Source of the DNA: Pseudalgibacter ostreae
GTDB taxonomy: Bacteria; Bacteroidota; Bacteroidia; Flavobacteriales; Flavobacteriaceae
Assembly (NCBI RefSeq): GCF_042427585.1
Contig: NZ_JBHMFC010000081.1
Coordinates: forward strand, 1-64,000
Reading direction: 5' to 3'
Length of the DNA stretch: 64,000 bases
A program made the position numbers and the translations under genes. The notes beneath the pieces were generated by a model, which was given only the letters and a program-made list of their open reading frames with translations, ran no database searches and was not told the DNA's origin. Below, one piece after another: positions 27,266-36,948 of this stretch; within the stretch, counting starts at the first letter, position 1; each line of letters starts with the position of its first letter.

Positions 27266-28411
27266 ATGTATATGACTCCAGTTTATTTTGATAATGCCGC
27301 CACCACCAAAATACGAGATAAGGTTATAGATGCTATGGTTACGGTAATGCATAATAATTATGGAAATGCATCATCTACACATAGTTTAGGGCGCTCATCT
27401 AAAGCATTAATTGAATACTCTAGAAAAGTTATAGCAAAGTATTTTAATGTATCTGCAAGCGAGATAGTGTTCACTTCTGGGGGGACAGAAGCCGATAATT
27501 TAGTGTTAAGAAGTGCTGTGCGAGATATGGGTGTTACCCGTATTATAACGTCTAAAATAGAACATCACGCTGTTTTGCATGCCGTAGCACAATTAAAAAC
27601 CGAGTACGGTATTGTTGTAGATTATGTGGATTTAGATGAAAATGGCCAGGTAGATTATATGCATTTAGAGGGTTTGTTACAGTCTACACACAAAACCTTG
27701 GTGAGTTTAATGCATGTTAATAATGAAATAGGTAATATTCTAGATATTAAACGTGTCGCTTTTTTATGCAAAGCACATAAGGCCCTATTCCATAGTGATA
27801 CTGTGCAATCTATAGGCCATTATGAATTAGATTTAAAGGCCTTGCCCATTGATTTTTTAGCTGCAAGCGCACATAAATTTCATGGTCCAAAGGGTGTTGG
27901 TTTTGCATTTGTGCGAAAGGGTTCCGGTTTAAAACCTTTAATATTCGGGGGAGAGCAGGAGCGGGGTTACCGTGCAGGAACCGAAAGTATCCATAATATA
28001 ATAGGACTTGAAAAGGCGCTAACACAGGCGTATGAGCATTTAGCAGAGGAACGTCTGTATATTAAGGACTTAAAGCAGTATTTTATAGAAAAACTTAAAT
28101 TAGAGCTTCCTAATAGTGTTTTTAATGGCCTTTCAGGCGATATGGAGAAAAGCACCTATACATTGGTTAATGTTGGTTTGCCCATATCTCCCGAAAAATC
28201 TGCTATGTTTTTGTTTCAATTGGATTTAAAAAATATTGCATGCTCGAAAGGAAGTGCTTGCCAAAGCGGTAGCATACAGGCCTCTCACGTGTTATCAGAA
28301 GTAGTGGGTGTTAACGATTTTCAAAAAACATCCCTTCGTTTTTCGTTTAGCATCTACAACACCAAAGAAGAGGTGGATTATGTGATTGGGGTTTTAAAAG
28401 ATTTGATATAG
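27266..28411 (+). CDS. Cysteine desulfurase (NifS/IscS-like)
   Basis: PLP enzyme that mobilises sulfur from cysteine for iron-sulfur clusters or thio-modified tRNA. The 381-residue protein opens with PVYFDNAATTKI, has the PLP lysine in SAHKFHGPKG near residue 203, and the active-site cysteine loop CSKGSACQSGS near 329-339. The short loop fits the group I (NifS/IscS) type. The true start may be the ATG at 27272. No scaffold genes are adjacent, so a tRNA-thiolation or standalone role is as likely as general cluster assembly. Confidence 0.9.
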   Translation: MYMTPVYFDNAATTKIRDKVIDAMVTVMHNNYGNASSTHSLGRSSKALIEYSRKVIAKYFNVSASEIVFTSGGTEADNLVLRSAVRDMGVTRIITSKIEHHAVLHAVAQLKTEYGIVVDYVDLDENGQVDYMHLEGLLQSTHKTLVSLMHVNNEIGNILDIKRVAFLCKAHKALFHSDTVQSIGHYELDLKALPIDFLAASAHKFHGPKGVGFAFVRKGSGLKPLIFGGEQERGYRAGTESIHNIIGLEKALTQAYEHLAEERLYIKDLKQYFIEKLKLELPNSVFNGLSGDMEKSTYTLVNVGLPISPEKSAMFLFQLDLKNIACSKGSACQSGSIQASHVLSEVVGVNDFQKTSLRFSFSIYNTKEEVDYVIGVLKDLI

Positions 28412-28547
28412 ATTATTAGGAATATTTAAAATAAGAATACTATAATAAAATCGTGTTTTAGTTGGGATATTGGTGGTTTTTTGATAATTTCTTTGATAAA
28501 ACGGTGTTGTAATAAGATAATTATGTATCTTATTAAAAAAATAAGCC

Positions 28548-29984
28548 ATGAATCAGAAATCTACCTACCTTTTTACGCTCTTATTTGTTTTAGTTTTTTT
28601 TAATGCTTTTTCTCAAGTAGGCATTGGAACTACAGAACCCCACGCGTCGTCTATTTTGGATGTAACATCCACAGAACAAGGCCTGTTAGCACCTAGAATG
28701 ACTTCCGCACAACGTTTAACTATAGCCACCCCTGCAGAAGGCTTGTTAGTTTTTGATACAGATGAAAATGTATTTTACTTTTTTGATGGCACCACTTGGT
28801 TGCCTTTGGAAAGTGCAGAAAAACGAGATAATTATAAATTAATAAAAAGTGCTGCAGATTTAGCCGATGAATTAGCCGCTGGTGGTGGTACTGTTTATCT
28901 TTTAGATCCAGATACATTATATGAAATTAATGGTACCATTACTTTAGCCGTACCTATAAATATAAACGACGCTTACATCTTTGGTGAAGATACTAATGGC
29001 GATGTATTGGTTAGTACAGGAACTATATTTGAAGGGGTTAAGGGAGGGTCTATAAAAGGGATTACTTTAATATCTACTGGAGGAAGTGTTTTTAATTTAA
29101 ACGGAACAGGGGATGGGTCTCTTATTTTTAGAGATAGTGCTATTGTTAATTCAAATTCGGTAGGGACGGTGAGTGATTTTAAATTGGTTTTTTTAAGCAT
29201 TGTACGCTATAGCAATAACTTAAACGGTATTACTTATACAGATATTGAAGAACTGCTTTTAAATTCTGCGGGGTGGGATGGTTTGAACAAAGGCACCTAC
29301 GAAACTCTTACCGGCATCTTTAATATAATAACAAAACAAGGAGGATTTAGCACCGTTGAAGAAACGGCAACAGCAGCATTTGATGTTACCGGGATAACTT
29401 CAATCACTGGAAGTGCAGGAATGAGAAATGTGAGTTTTTCTGGCGATGGTAACTATGTTAATGGATCATCACCTTATATAGGTTATAATTTTACAAACGA
29501 TTGGGATGTGAATTGCCCTGGTTTAAAAGTGGAAACGGATAATAATGCTACTGGTGACATCAATTTAGATTACTCTGTTGGATCAGGAGCAACGACAGCT
29601 TTTTCGGGTACAGGAATGTCTAGTAGGACAAAGCTGTCAGGGAACACTACTTCAGAAAATTTGTTCAGATTTAGATCTAGTCCCGGTATAAACAATAGGA
29701 TTATCTATGATGGGATGCAAACGCGGTTCTTTAATGTTTCTGCCAGTGTTTCTTTTCAAGGGGATAATAATAATGCCGTCTTTGTATTTTATATACTTAA
29801 AAATGGAAGCATTTTAGAAGAAACAAAGGTGTATAGAGAAGTTGGTGAAAACAATGACGTCGGGGCTTTAGCTATTATAGGGACGATTGAGTTGAGCACG
29901 AATGATTATATTGAGGTATGGGTAGAGCGTTACAGTGGTGCTGGGAATTTACTTGCAGTATCTATGAATTTGAGTATTCGCTAA
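28548..29984 (+). CDS. Secreted surface protein with tail-fibre-like head region
   Basis: A 478-residue protein with a signal peptide (ending AFSQ at about 23). The N-terminal module VGIGTTEPHASSILDVTSTE then GLLAPRMTSAQR and LVFDTDENVFYFFDGTTW is a common flavobacterial secreted-protein module, resembling phage tail-fibre needles. The body is Gly/Thr/Asn-rich and repetitive, suggesting beta structure. No sorting domain is evident. It may be structural or adhesive. It stops one base before the convergent TonB receptor gene ends. Confidence 0.75.
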   Translation: MNQKSTYLFTLLFVLVFFNAFSQVGIGTTEPHASSILDVTSTEQGLLAPRMTSAQRLTIATPAEGLLVFDTDENVFYFFDGTTWLPLESAEKRDNYKLIKSAADLADELAAGGGTVYLLDPDTLYEINGTITLAVPININDAYIFGEDTNGDVLVSTGTIFEGVKGGSIKGITLISTGGSVFNLNGTGDGSLIFRDSAIVNSNSVGTVSDFKLVFLSIVRYSNNLNGITYTDIEELLLNSAGWDGLNKGTYETLTGIFNIITKQGGFSTVEETATAAFDVTGITSITGSAGMRNVSFSGDGNYVNGSSPYIGYNFTNDWDVNCPGLKVETDNNATGDINLDYSVGSGATTAFSGTGMSSRTKLSGNTTSENLFRFRSSPGINNRIIYDGMQTRFFNVSASVSFQGDNNNAVFVFYILKNGSILEETKVYREVGENNDVGALAIIGTIELSTNDYIEVWVERYSGAGNLLAVSMNLSIR

Positions 29985-32444
29985 TTAAAACGACATCGTA
30001 GTTCTAATATTAAAAACCCGTGGGGTTAAGTAGTTAGGAATAGCATATTGGCGTTTGCTGTATACATCGCGTACCCAAGTGTTGGTAATGGAGTTTTGTA
30101 CATCAAACATATTAAAAATTTCCACACCAAAAGATAGAGATTTAAATGGTTTTTTCCAGCCATGGGCAAACCGTTTGTGTTCATCTACTATAACAAACTG
30201 AAACCCTACGTCTACACGTTTATAATCTGGTAACCGGTTTTGGTATGCATAAGGGTCGGCATAACTGGGCGAACCGCCAGGCAAGCCCGTATTGTAAACC
30301 AAATTTAAATACACCTTCATGTTTGGTATGTTGGGCACATAGTCTTGAAAAAGGGCCGCAAACTTTAACCTTTGATCCGTTGGTCTGGCAATGTAGCCTT
30401 GGGCATCGATATTCTCTTCGGTTTTAAGGTAACTAAAGCTAAACCACGACTCTGTACCGGGAACAAATTCACCATTTAAGCGCATATCCAAGCCATAGGC
30501 ATAAGCTTTTGCGGTATTGTTGGCACTATATCTAATCCGAACGTTTTCTAAGGTATACGGGTTAACATCTGTTAAATGTTTGTAATAAGCTTCTGTGGTT
30601 AATTTAAAGGGCCGTTCCCATATTTTAAAACTATAATCGTTTCCTGCAACAACATGAAATGATTTTTGTGCTTTAACCTCTGGCTTAACAGCTCCTGTAG
30701 TACTTCGCAATTCCTTATAAAAAGGCGGTTGATAATAAAGCCCGGTAGCTATTCTAAAAAGCATGTCTTTTTTCCAGTCGGGTTTTATGGCGAACTGCAC
30801 TCGTGGACTTACAACCGTTTGGCTAGAAGCAGCCGTTTCGGCACTGCTTACCGACCAATGATGCATTCTTACGCCAGCATTATACCACACGTCGCTGGCG
30901 CCTAGTGTAGCACGTAAGCTCCATTGCCCATAGGCTTGTAGCCTATTAATTTGTGTTGCGTTCGTAGCCCTAACATTTTGATAAGGTTCCAATGGGCCGC
31001 TATACGACTCATAAGGTTGTTCGTTTGCAGGAAATGTTTTTGGGGGGCGAATTGAGAATCCAGCAGAATCGATGCGTTCCCATTCTACCACCCGATCTCG
31101 AATATCTTCATGGGTGTATTTTACAGACCATTCTAAACGGTTATTTTTAATTTTAAGATCGCCTTTGTGTTCCCAATTCGTAATTAAAGCATCTAGATCA
31201 TTTCTTCCGTGGTTAAGTTGGCTGCCAATGCCTTCACTAAACGTCACTTCGCCTAAGTTTTCATCACCAATATTAGTGTTCACTTCACCTAAACGGTATT
31301 GTGCTAAAATGTCAAAATATTCCTCTTCTGTAGTATGGTATGCAGAGGCTGTAAGGTTTAAATTTAAGTTTTCATTTACTCTGTAAGAACTTTTAAATGC
31401 GCCAAAAGTAGTTTGGTACTTGTCTTTTTCTTGCCCTTCATAAAAAACCAATAAAGCTATCGGGTCGGTAAGCGTCCCAAAATTGGTCTGTCTGGTTTGA
31501 GGTTGGTAATTGTATTTATTTGAGGACGCATTTCCTAAAAAGCTCAAACTAAACTTATCGGTGAACTTATAAGTTAAAAACGTTTGTAGGTCTCCAAAAG
31601 CAGCATCGTAATTGGTTTCTGTTTCTTTAGCATTTACTAATAGTCCATTATCGCGATAGCGCATACCTATAATGCTTGTAAACCTAGAGTCTTTACTTAT
31701 ATTTTCGTAGGAAAGACTACCACCTAATAAGCTCATATCGGCATTTACTTCAAATCGATAAGGAGTTTTATAGGTAATATCTAATACCGACGATAGTTTG
31801 TCCCCATATTTAGCTTGAAATCCCCCAGCTGAAAAGTCAACATTTTGTACCAAATCGGTATTAACAAAGCTAAGTCCTTCCTGTTGTCCCGAGCGGATTA
31901 AAAATGGCCGATACACTTCGATACCATTTACATACACTAAATTTTCATCGTAATTTCCACCACGAACGGCATATTGGGTGCTCAATTCATTATTATTGCT
32001 TACACCTGGCAGTGTTAACAAAAGATTTTCTATTCCTGCATTCGCCCCCGGTATTTTACGAATGGTCTCTGGGTTTAAATTCACAATACCTTCCACATCT
32101 TTTCTTCTCTGGGTATTAATGGTAACGGTGCCTATTTGCTCTACTGAAAAGCTCATTACGGGATTGAATTCCAGTGATTCTCCTTTTTTTAAATTTAGGG
32201 TGCTCGTAATTTTTTTGTAGGCAATATGCGTAAAATCGACCACAACATCTTGGCCTGACGGGATTTTTAAAAGATAAAATCCGTTTTCATTGGTCTTTGT
32301 GCCACCCGTTCCTGTTTTAATATTAACATTATCTATAGGTTTGTTGTTATTATCAAGAATAACACCTTTTACAGTAGCGGTTTGTGAAAACACCAAACCG
32401 ATAGAGAAAAATAATATAGCGAAAAGAAAGGGTTGTTTTATCAA
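29985..32444 (-). CDS. TonB-dependent outer-membrane receptor with carboxypeptidase-like domain
   Basis: An 819-residue active transporter. Signal peptide (ends FSQ at about 20), a carboxypeptidase-regulatory-like domain (about 23-105, GVILDNNNKPIDNVNIKTG and NGFYLLKIPSG), a plug domain (about 115-230, with GVSNNNELSTQYAVRGGNYD), and a 22-strand-type barrel to the C-terminus with the last strand ending RTTMSF. No SusD partner gene is adjacent, so this is not a classical glycan-uptake locus; siderophore, vitamin or peptide substrates are possible. Substrate unknown. Confidence 0.92.
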   Translation of the reverse strand: MIKQPFLFAILFFSIGLVFSQTATVKGVILDNNNKPIDNVNIKTGTGGTKTNENGFYLLKIPSGQDVVVDFTHIAYKKITSTLNLKKGESLEFNPVMSFSVEQIGTVTINTQRRKDVEGIVNLNPETIRKIPGANAGIENLLLTLPGVSNNNELSTQYAVRGGNYDENLVYVNGIEVYRPFLIRSGQQEGLSFVNTDLVQNVDFSAGGFQAKYGDKLSSVLDITYKTPYRFEVNADMSLLGGSLSYENISKDSRFTSIIGMRYRDNGLLVNAKETETNYDAAFGDLQTFLTYKFTDKFSLSFLGNASSNKYNYQPQTRQTNFGTLTDPIALLVFYEGQEKDKYQTTFGAFKSSYRVNENLNLNLTASAYHTTEEEYFDILAQYRLGEVNTNIGDENLGEVTFSEGIGSQLNHGRNDLDALITNWEHKGDLKIKNNRLEWSVKYTHEDIRDRVVEWERIDSAGFSIRPPKTFPANEQPYESYSGPLEPYQNVRATNATQINRLQAYGQWSLRATLGASDVWYNAGVRMHHWSVSSAETAASSQTVVSPRVQFAIKPDWKKDMLFRIATGLYYQPPFYKELRSTTGAVKPEVKAQKSFHVVAGNDYSFKIWERPFKLTTEAYYKHLTDVNPYTLENVRIRYSANNTAKAYAYGLDMRLNGEFVPGTESWFSFSYLKTEENIDAQGYIARPTDQRLKFAALFQDYVPNIPNMKVYLNLVYNTGLPGGSPSYADPYAYQNRLPDYKRVDVGFQFVIVDEHKRFAHGWKKPFKSLSFGVEIFNMFDVQNSITNTWVRDVYSKRQYAIPNYLTPRVFNIRTTMSF

Positions 32445-32522
32445 GCTTGTAAATATTTAATGTCGCGTTAAAGTTTGAAAACCTGGCATGTTAATAAGTG
32501 TTATTTTAGTATTTATAAAATT

Positions 32523-32639
32523 TTAATCTTGGTGGTTGCATATCAATACCTTAAAGAGGTTGTTGTACTTTACGTATTTATTATACCCTGTTGTGAATAA
32601 GGCTTCCTCTTGAGGGCCAAAATGATAGGCGGTAACCAT
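32523..32639 (-). CDS. Possible 38-residue ORF just after the M23 gene
   Basis: ATG at 32639, stop at 32523. It starts 6 nt past the stop codon of the M23 peptidase gene and in the same reading frame. The peptide (MVTAYHFGPQEEALFTTGYN...) has a plausible amino-acid mix, but I recognise no family. It may be a small co-transcribed gene, a former C-terminal extension of the peptidase separated by a stop, or chance. Confidence 0.3.
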   Translation of the reverse strand: MVTAYHFGPQEEALFTTGYNKYVKYNNLFKVLICNHQD

Positions 32640-32645
32640 AAAGCT

Positions 32646-34331
32646 TTATTTTTTATAAAACATGGTTTCAAAAGTAGAACTATTTCCAACATTATCGGTT
32701 ACAATTACTTTTAAAATATTTTTGGTGTCTGTAACACAGCCATCATTAAAGTCGTGTGTAAGGGTTTTGGTTTTGTAATCGTATTCCATCAAAATCCAAG
32801 TGTCGTTAATAGTGGCCCGATAACTTGAAATGCCCGAGAGGTCGTCGTCTATTTTTAGTTTTAAATATCTATAATTGCTTAACCATTGTCCGTTTTTAAA
32901 ATTAATAGGAACAATAGTGGGGTTTTTAAGGTCCGAAACCAAAGTATAGGTGCCCAAGGTTTTGGTTTTGGTCGTTAACGTATTACCCATGCGGTTTGTA
33001 GAATGGTATACGGGGTAGTTTCTATACCCTACAAGTCTGGCTATAAATAATTTATCTTTATCAGTTTCAGAATATTTACTAACATCAAATGCTATATTGA
33101 ATTCTTTTTTAAGGGGTAGCACATCCTTATGGACCGTTACTGTATCGCCACTTACTCTAAAATCGAGATAGAAATCATGGTAAAAACTATCTTTAAAAAA
33201 ATCTACAGCAACAAAACCTTCTTTTAATTGCATAGGTTGGTTAGCATATACATAATAAGGTGTAACAGGAGTATTTTTAGGCTGTGTAAGCGCTCTTTTT
33301 TGTCCCTTTATAGAAATGGTTATCCATGCTGGGTTATTTTTAAAATCGTTCACTTTTATTTTATAAACGGCATGGGTGCTATCTTGAATGGTAAGCGTAC
33401 CATCATCGATCACATTTCTGTACAGGCTTAAGGGATTGTTTTCAATAAATAATTTCTGAACCCTTTGGCGCTGTTCTTGAAAATGTTCATAGTCTATTAA
33501 TTGATTAATATGCTTAGACTCTTCAAAAGAAAAAGTATCAAAATCCAATTCGAAATTTTGCCTACCATTTAAAAAGGTCTGTATGTTGGATACCCCATTT
33601 TTATTGGCGGCCAAATCCTGCCTGTCTGTTACCGAAACCCCAAAGCCTATTTTTCCAAAGGCTTCTATACTTTCTGTTAAGAAATCGCCATTTTTTTGTG
33701 GTATTAAACGTAAGGCCTGTTTTTTGTTCGATTGGTTTACCGATGCATCATCGCCAATAGGATACACGTACACAGAAGTAACTGCGGGGGGCGTGGTGTC
33801 TTTAACATCTATTCCAAAAAGCAAGGGGTTAATGGGGTGTTCGTTTTTATCTCTAATCTCAAAGTGTAAATGTGGGCCTCCCGAGCCTCCAGTGTTCCCG
33901 CTATAAGCCACAAGCTCGCTTTGTTTTACACGTAACTCTTCGGCTTTAGGGAAAAGTTCAATCTCAAAGTTTTCTACTTCATATTGATGGTTTTTAACAT
34001 ACGCTTCAATAGCAGGTGAAAACCGCTGCAAATGGGCATATACACTAGTGTAGCCATTGGGATGCGTAATGTAAAGGGCTTTGCCGTAGCCAAAATGCGA
34101 CACTTTGATACGGCTAACAAAACCATCTGCAATGGCTACAACATTTAGGCCTTCGCGTTGTTGCGTTTTTATATCCAAACCCGAATGGAAGTGATTGGTG
34201 CGAAGTTCTGCAAATGTACCCGAAAGCAAAATGGGGATTTCCAAGGGCGTTCTAAAATAATCTTGGGGATAATGATTTTGTGCATAAGTACTTAAAGAAA
34301 GACAAACTAAAAAAAGGAGGCGTAAGGGCAT
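32646..34331 (-). CDS. M23 family metallopeptidase (LytM-type)
   Basis: Peptidoglycan endopeptidase-like protein. I start at the ATG at 34331 (561 residues), which puts the signal peptide MPLRLLFLVCLSLSTYAQ at the N-terminus; an upstream in-frame ATG at 34400 adds 23 hydrophobic residues before it and looks wrong. The LytM zinc site is seen in HFHSGLDIKTQQREG (about 47-61) and in HLHFEIRDKNEHPINPLLF (about 153-171). The remaining 380 residues are beta-rich and resemble the extracellular extension common to flavobacterial M23 proteins. Location is periplasmic. Confidence 0.9.
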   Translation of the reverse strand: MPLRLLFLVCLSLSTYAQNHYPQDYFRTPLEIPILLSGTFAELRTNHFHSGLDIKTQQREGLNVVAIADGFVSRIKVSHFGYGKALYITHPNGYTSVYAHLQRFSPAIEAYVKNHQYEVENFEIELFPKAEELRVKQSELVAYSGNTGGSGGPHLHFEIRDKNEHPINPLLFGIDVKDTTPPAVTSVYVYPIGDDASVNQSNKKQALRLIPQKNGDFLTESIEAFGKIGFGVSVTDRQDLAANKNGVSNIQTFLNGRQNFELDFDTFSFEESKHINQLIDYEHFQEQRQRVQKLFIENNPLSLYRNVIDDGTLTIQDSTHAVYKIKVNDFKNNPAWITISIKGQKRALTQPKNTPVTPYYVYANQPMQLKEGFVAVDFFKDSFYHDFYLDFRVSGDTVTVHKDVLPLKKEFNIAFDVSKYSETDKDKLFIARLVGYRNYPVYHSTNRMGNTLTTKTKTLGTYTLVSDLKNPTIVPINFKNGQWLSNYRYLKLKIDDDLSGISSYRATINDTWILMEYDYKTKTLTHDFNDGCVTDTKNILKVIVTDNVGNSSTFETMFYKK

Positions 34332-34512
34332 AAAAAAAAGAGTTAATTCTAAAAATATTAATAAGGCTGTAAAAATGCAAAAAAATAAATGAATATCCAC
34401 GCTACAGCCCTTATAATAGGGTGTAAGCTTTAATTTTAAATTTTCTTTTAAAAACTATTGTATGTTATGGATAGGTGTATTAACTTTGTGTGATAGGTAT
34501 TGATATTTGTAA

Positions 34513-34803
34513 ATGAATAATATTGAAGATATTGTTGATTCTTTAGAAAATAAAATTAGCAAGATTTTGCATAAGCAAGACCTTTTACAGCAGGCTAATT
34601 TAAAATTGAAAGCAGAACTAGAAGAATCACAAAAAGCGTTTCAAAATCAAGAGTTGGAAATTTCAACTTGGAAAGATAAATATGAAGCTCTTAAGTTTGC
34701 AAATACTTTACTTGGTAGTGACGATAATAAAAGAGAAACTAAGCTTAAAATAAATGCATTAATAAGAGAGATAGATCATTGTATTGCACAACTCTCAAAT
34801 TAA
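34513..34803 (+). CDS. Coiled-coil protein upstream of zapA (ZapB-like)
   Basis: A 96-residue, almost wholly helical protein: heptad-rich stretch 5-62, then a conserved-looking LLGSDDNKRETKLKINALIREIDHCIAQL tail. It is followed 19 nt later by zapA. In other bacteria ZapA has a coiled-coil partner, ZapB, and this gene could fill that role, but the sequence is not obviously homologous. Homologues in Flavobacteria are often labelled hypothetical. Confidence 0.75.
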   Translation: MNNIEDIVDSLENKISKILHKQDLLQQANLKLKAELEESQKAFQNQELEISTWKDKYEALKFANTLLGSDDNKRETKLKINALIREIDHCIAQLSN

Positions 34804-34822
34804 GGTACTAGTAATAAATTCA

Positions 34823-35116
34823 ATGTCAGAAAAGCTTAAAATAAAGCTGTCTATAGGCAACAGGATATATCCTTTAACTATAGACCCCTCGCAGGAAGAA
34901 GGGTTGCGTAAAGCAGCGAAAAACATTGATGTTATGATAAAACAGTTTGAGCAAAGCTATTCTGTAAGAGATAAACAAGATGTATTGGCCATGTGTGCTT
35001 TGCAATTTGCATCTCAAGTAGAACAGAAAACAATTGATAAAGCGTATGTAAGTGAGCATGTGGAAGAAAAACTAAATGCTTTAAATGATTTATTACACGC
35101 ACATTTAATCTCTTAA
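34823..35116 (+). CDS. zapA: Cell division protein ZapA
   Basis: FtsZ-associated factor that bundles FtsZ protofilaments at midcell. Start chosen at ATG 34823 (97 residues, MSEKLKIKLSIGNRIYPLTI); the earlier in-frame TTG at 34784 adds a lead inside the upstream gene. The N-terminal beta region and the helical C-terminus from about residue 25 with AKNIDVMIKQFEQ fit ZapA. A 6S RNA follows it directly, echoing the zapA-ssrS order known from Gammaproteobacteria. Confidence 0.9.
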   Translation: MSEKLKIKLSIGNRIYPLTIDPSQEEGLRKAAKNIDVMIKQFEQSYSVRDKQDVLAMCALQFASQVEQKTIDKAYVSEHVEEKLNALNDLLHAHLIS

Positions 35117-35140
35117 ACGTTCATTAACATAAAAGTTACT

Positions 35141-35322
35141 GCCTACATTGGTTATTTTTTTTGATAAACTCAACGTTAATTCTTTAAAAAGGGTGAGTTT
35201 AAGTTGTAAAAGCATGCTGCATGTACTTTTAAAGTACCTAGCAGACCCTTGATCAGCTTGTTAGCCCTAAACTTGTTTTTAAGGAGTTTATACAAAATCT
35301 TATGCCGGTGTAGGCTTTTTTT
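35141..35322 (+). ncRNA. ssrS: 6S RNA (Bacteroidetes/Flavobacteria type)
   Basis: A rod-shaped RNA of about 180 nt between zapA and rny. The ends pair: 35141-35152 with 35304-35315 (G-U pairs included), followed by a T-run at 35316-35322. A second perfect 8-bp stem joins 35164-35171 and 35284-35291. A central hairpin contains gtactt/aagtac around 35222-35236 flanked by ctgc/gcag-type pairs. This long, bulged hairpin with a central opening is the 6S fold, which binds RNA polymerase and sequesters the housekeeping holoenzyme. The zapA neighbourhood supports it. Confidence 0.75.
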
Positions 35323-35348
35323 ATATATACACAAACCAACACAGAAAA

Positions 35349-36920
35349 ATGGATTCAATTATATTAATTGCAGGAGGCGTACTATTAGGGATTATAATAG
35401 GCTATGTTATTGCTAAAGTTTTAGAAAAAAATAATGCCTCAAAACTTATAAAGAACGCTAAAAAAAGTGCTATCTCCATACTTAAAGAGGCCAATGCAGA
35501 AGGCGAATCAATAAAAAAGGATAAAATACTTCAAGCCAAAGAAAAATTTATAGAATTAAAGTCTGAACATGAAAAAGTAATTTTGTCACGCGACAAAAAA
35601 ATGGCAGATGCAGAAAAACGCACTCGAGACAAAGAATCTCAAATCTCAAGCGAAATAGCTAAAACAAAAAAGCTTAATGATGCCATTGAGAGTAAAATTA
35701 AAGATTACGATTATAGACTAGATATTGTTGAAAAAAAGCAAGAAGAAGTAGATCGATTGCACAGAAGCCAAGTAGAGCAATTGGAGGTGATCTCTAGTCT
35801 TTCAGCTGAAGATGCAAAAATACAACTTATGGAGTCTTTAAGAGGGCAGGCTAAAAACGATGCCATGTCTTATATCCAGAGTACCATAGAAGAAGCGAAG
35901 CTAACAGCGCAACAAGAAGCTAAAAAAATCATTATCAATACGATTCAACGTATAGGAACGGAAGAAGCGGTGGACAACTGTGTATCTGTATTTAATATTG
36001 AATCTGATGATGTTAAAGGTAGAATTATTGGACGTGAAGGCCGAAACATACGTGCTATTGAAGCGGCTACAGGTGTTGAAATTATTGTTGACGATACACC
36101 AGAAGCTATTATTTTATCTTGTTTCGATTCGGTTCGTCGTGAGATTGCTCGGCTTTCATTACATAAATTGGTAACCGACGGTAGGATTCACCCAGCACGA
36201 ATTGAGGAAATCGTTCAAAAAACAAAAAAACAGATCGACCAAGAAATTATAGAAGTAGGGAAACGTACTGTTATCGATTTGGGAATACACAATTTACACC
36301 CTGAACTTATTAAGATGGTAGGGCGTATGAAGTACCGCTCTTCTTATGGGCAAAACTTATTGCAGCACTCTCGTGAAGTTGCAAAACTTTGTGGTGTTAT
36401 GGCAGCAGAGCTAGGATTAAATCCAAAGTTAGCAAAACGTGCCGGATTGTTACACGATATTGGTAAGGTGCCCGATGCTGAAACCGATATGGAAACACCA
36501 CACGCTATTTTAGGGATGCAATGGGCAGAAAAGTATGGAGAAAAAGATGAAGTTTGTAATGCTATTGGTGCACATCACGATGAAGTAGAGATGAAGTTTT
36601 TAATTTCTCCAATCATTCAAGTATGTGATGCTATTTCAGGAGCACGTCCAGGAGCTAGACGCCAAGTGCTAGATAGTTACATACAACGTTTAAAAGATCT
36701 TGAAGATATTGCTATTGGTTTCCAAGGTGTTAAAAAAGCTTATGCCATTCAAGCGGGGAGAGAGTTAAGGGTTATTGTTGAAAGCGATAAAGTAGATGAT
36801 CAAAAGGCGGCAGATTTATCATTTAGTATTTCTCAAAAGGTACAGACCGATATGACGTATCCAGGACAAGTGAAAGTAACGGTTATTAGAGAAACCAGAG
36901 CCGTAAATATTGCTAAGTAA
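35349..36920 (+). CDS. rny: Ribonuclease Y
   Basis: Membrane-anchored endoribonuclease that starts mRNA decay. The 523-residue protein has an N-terminal helix (about 3-23), a long coiled coil (about 30-190), a KH domain with GRIIGREGRNIRAIEAATG (about 219-237), and an HD domain with LLHDIGKVPDAETDMETPHA (about 368-387). The length is normal. The promoter probably lies in or after the 6S RNA region, so it may share the transcript upstream. Confidence 0.95.
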   Translation: MDSIILIAGGVLLGIIIGYVIAKVLEKNNASKLIKNAKKSAISILKEANAEGESIKKDKILQAKEKFIELKSEHEKVILSRDKKMADAEKRTRDKESQISSEIAKTKKLNDAIESKIKDYDYRLDIVEKKQEEVDRLHRSQVEQLEVISSLSAEDAKIQLMESLRGQAKNDAMSYIQSTIEEAKLTAQQEAKKIIINTIQRIGTEEAVDNCVSVFNIESDDVKGRIIGREGRNIRAIEAATGVEIIVDDTPEAIILSCFDSVRREIARLSLHKLVTDGRIHPARIEEIVQKTKKQIDQEIIEVGKRTVIDLGIHNLHPELIKMVGRMKYRSSYGQNLLQHSREVAKLCGVMAAELGLNPKLAKRAGLLHDIGKVPDAETDMETPHAILGMQWAEKYGEKDEVCNAIGAHHDEVEMKFLISPIIQVCDAISGARPGARRQVLDSYIQRLKDLEDIAIGFQGVKKAYAIQAGRELRVIVESDKVDDQKAADLSFSISQKVQTDMTYPGQVKVTVIRETRAVNIAK

Positions 36921-36948
36921 AAATTATAATAAAATAATTATCACAATT

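Noticed and set aside
34332..34400. Upstream ATG for the M23 peptidase
   Set aside because: It would place 23 hydrophobic residues before a complete signal peptide that starts at 34331.
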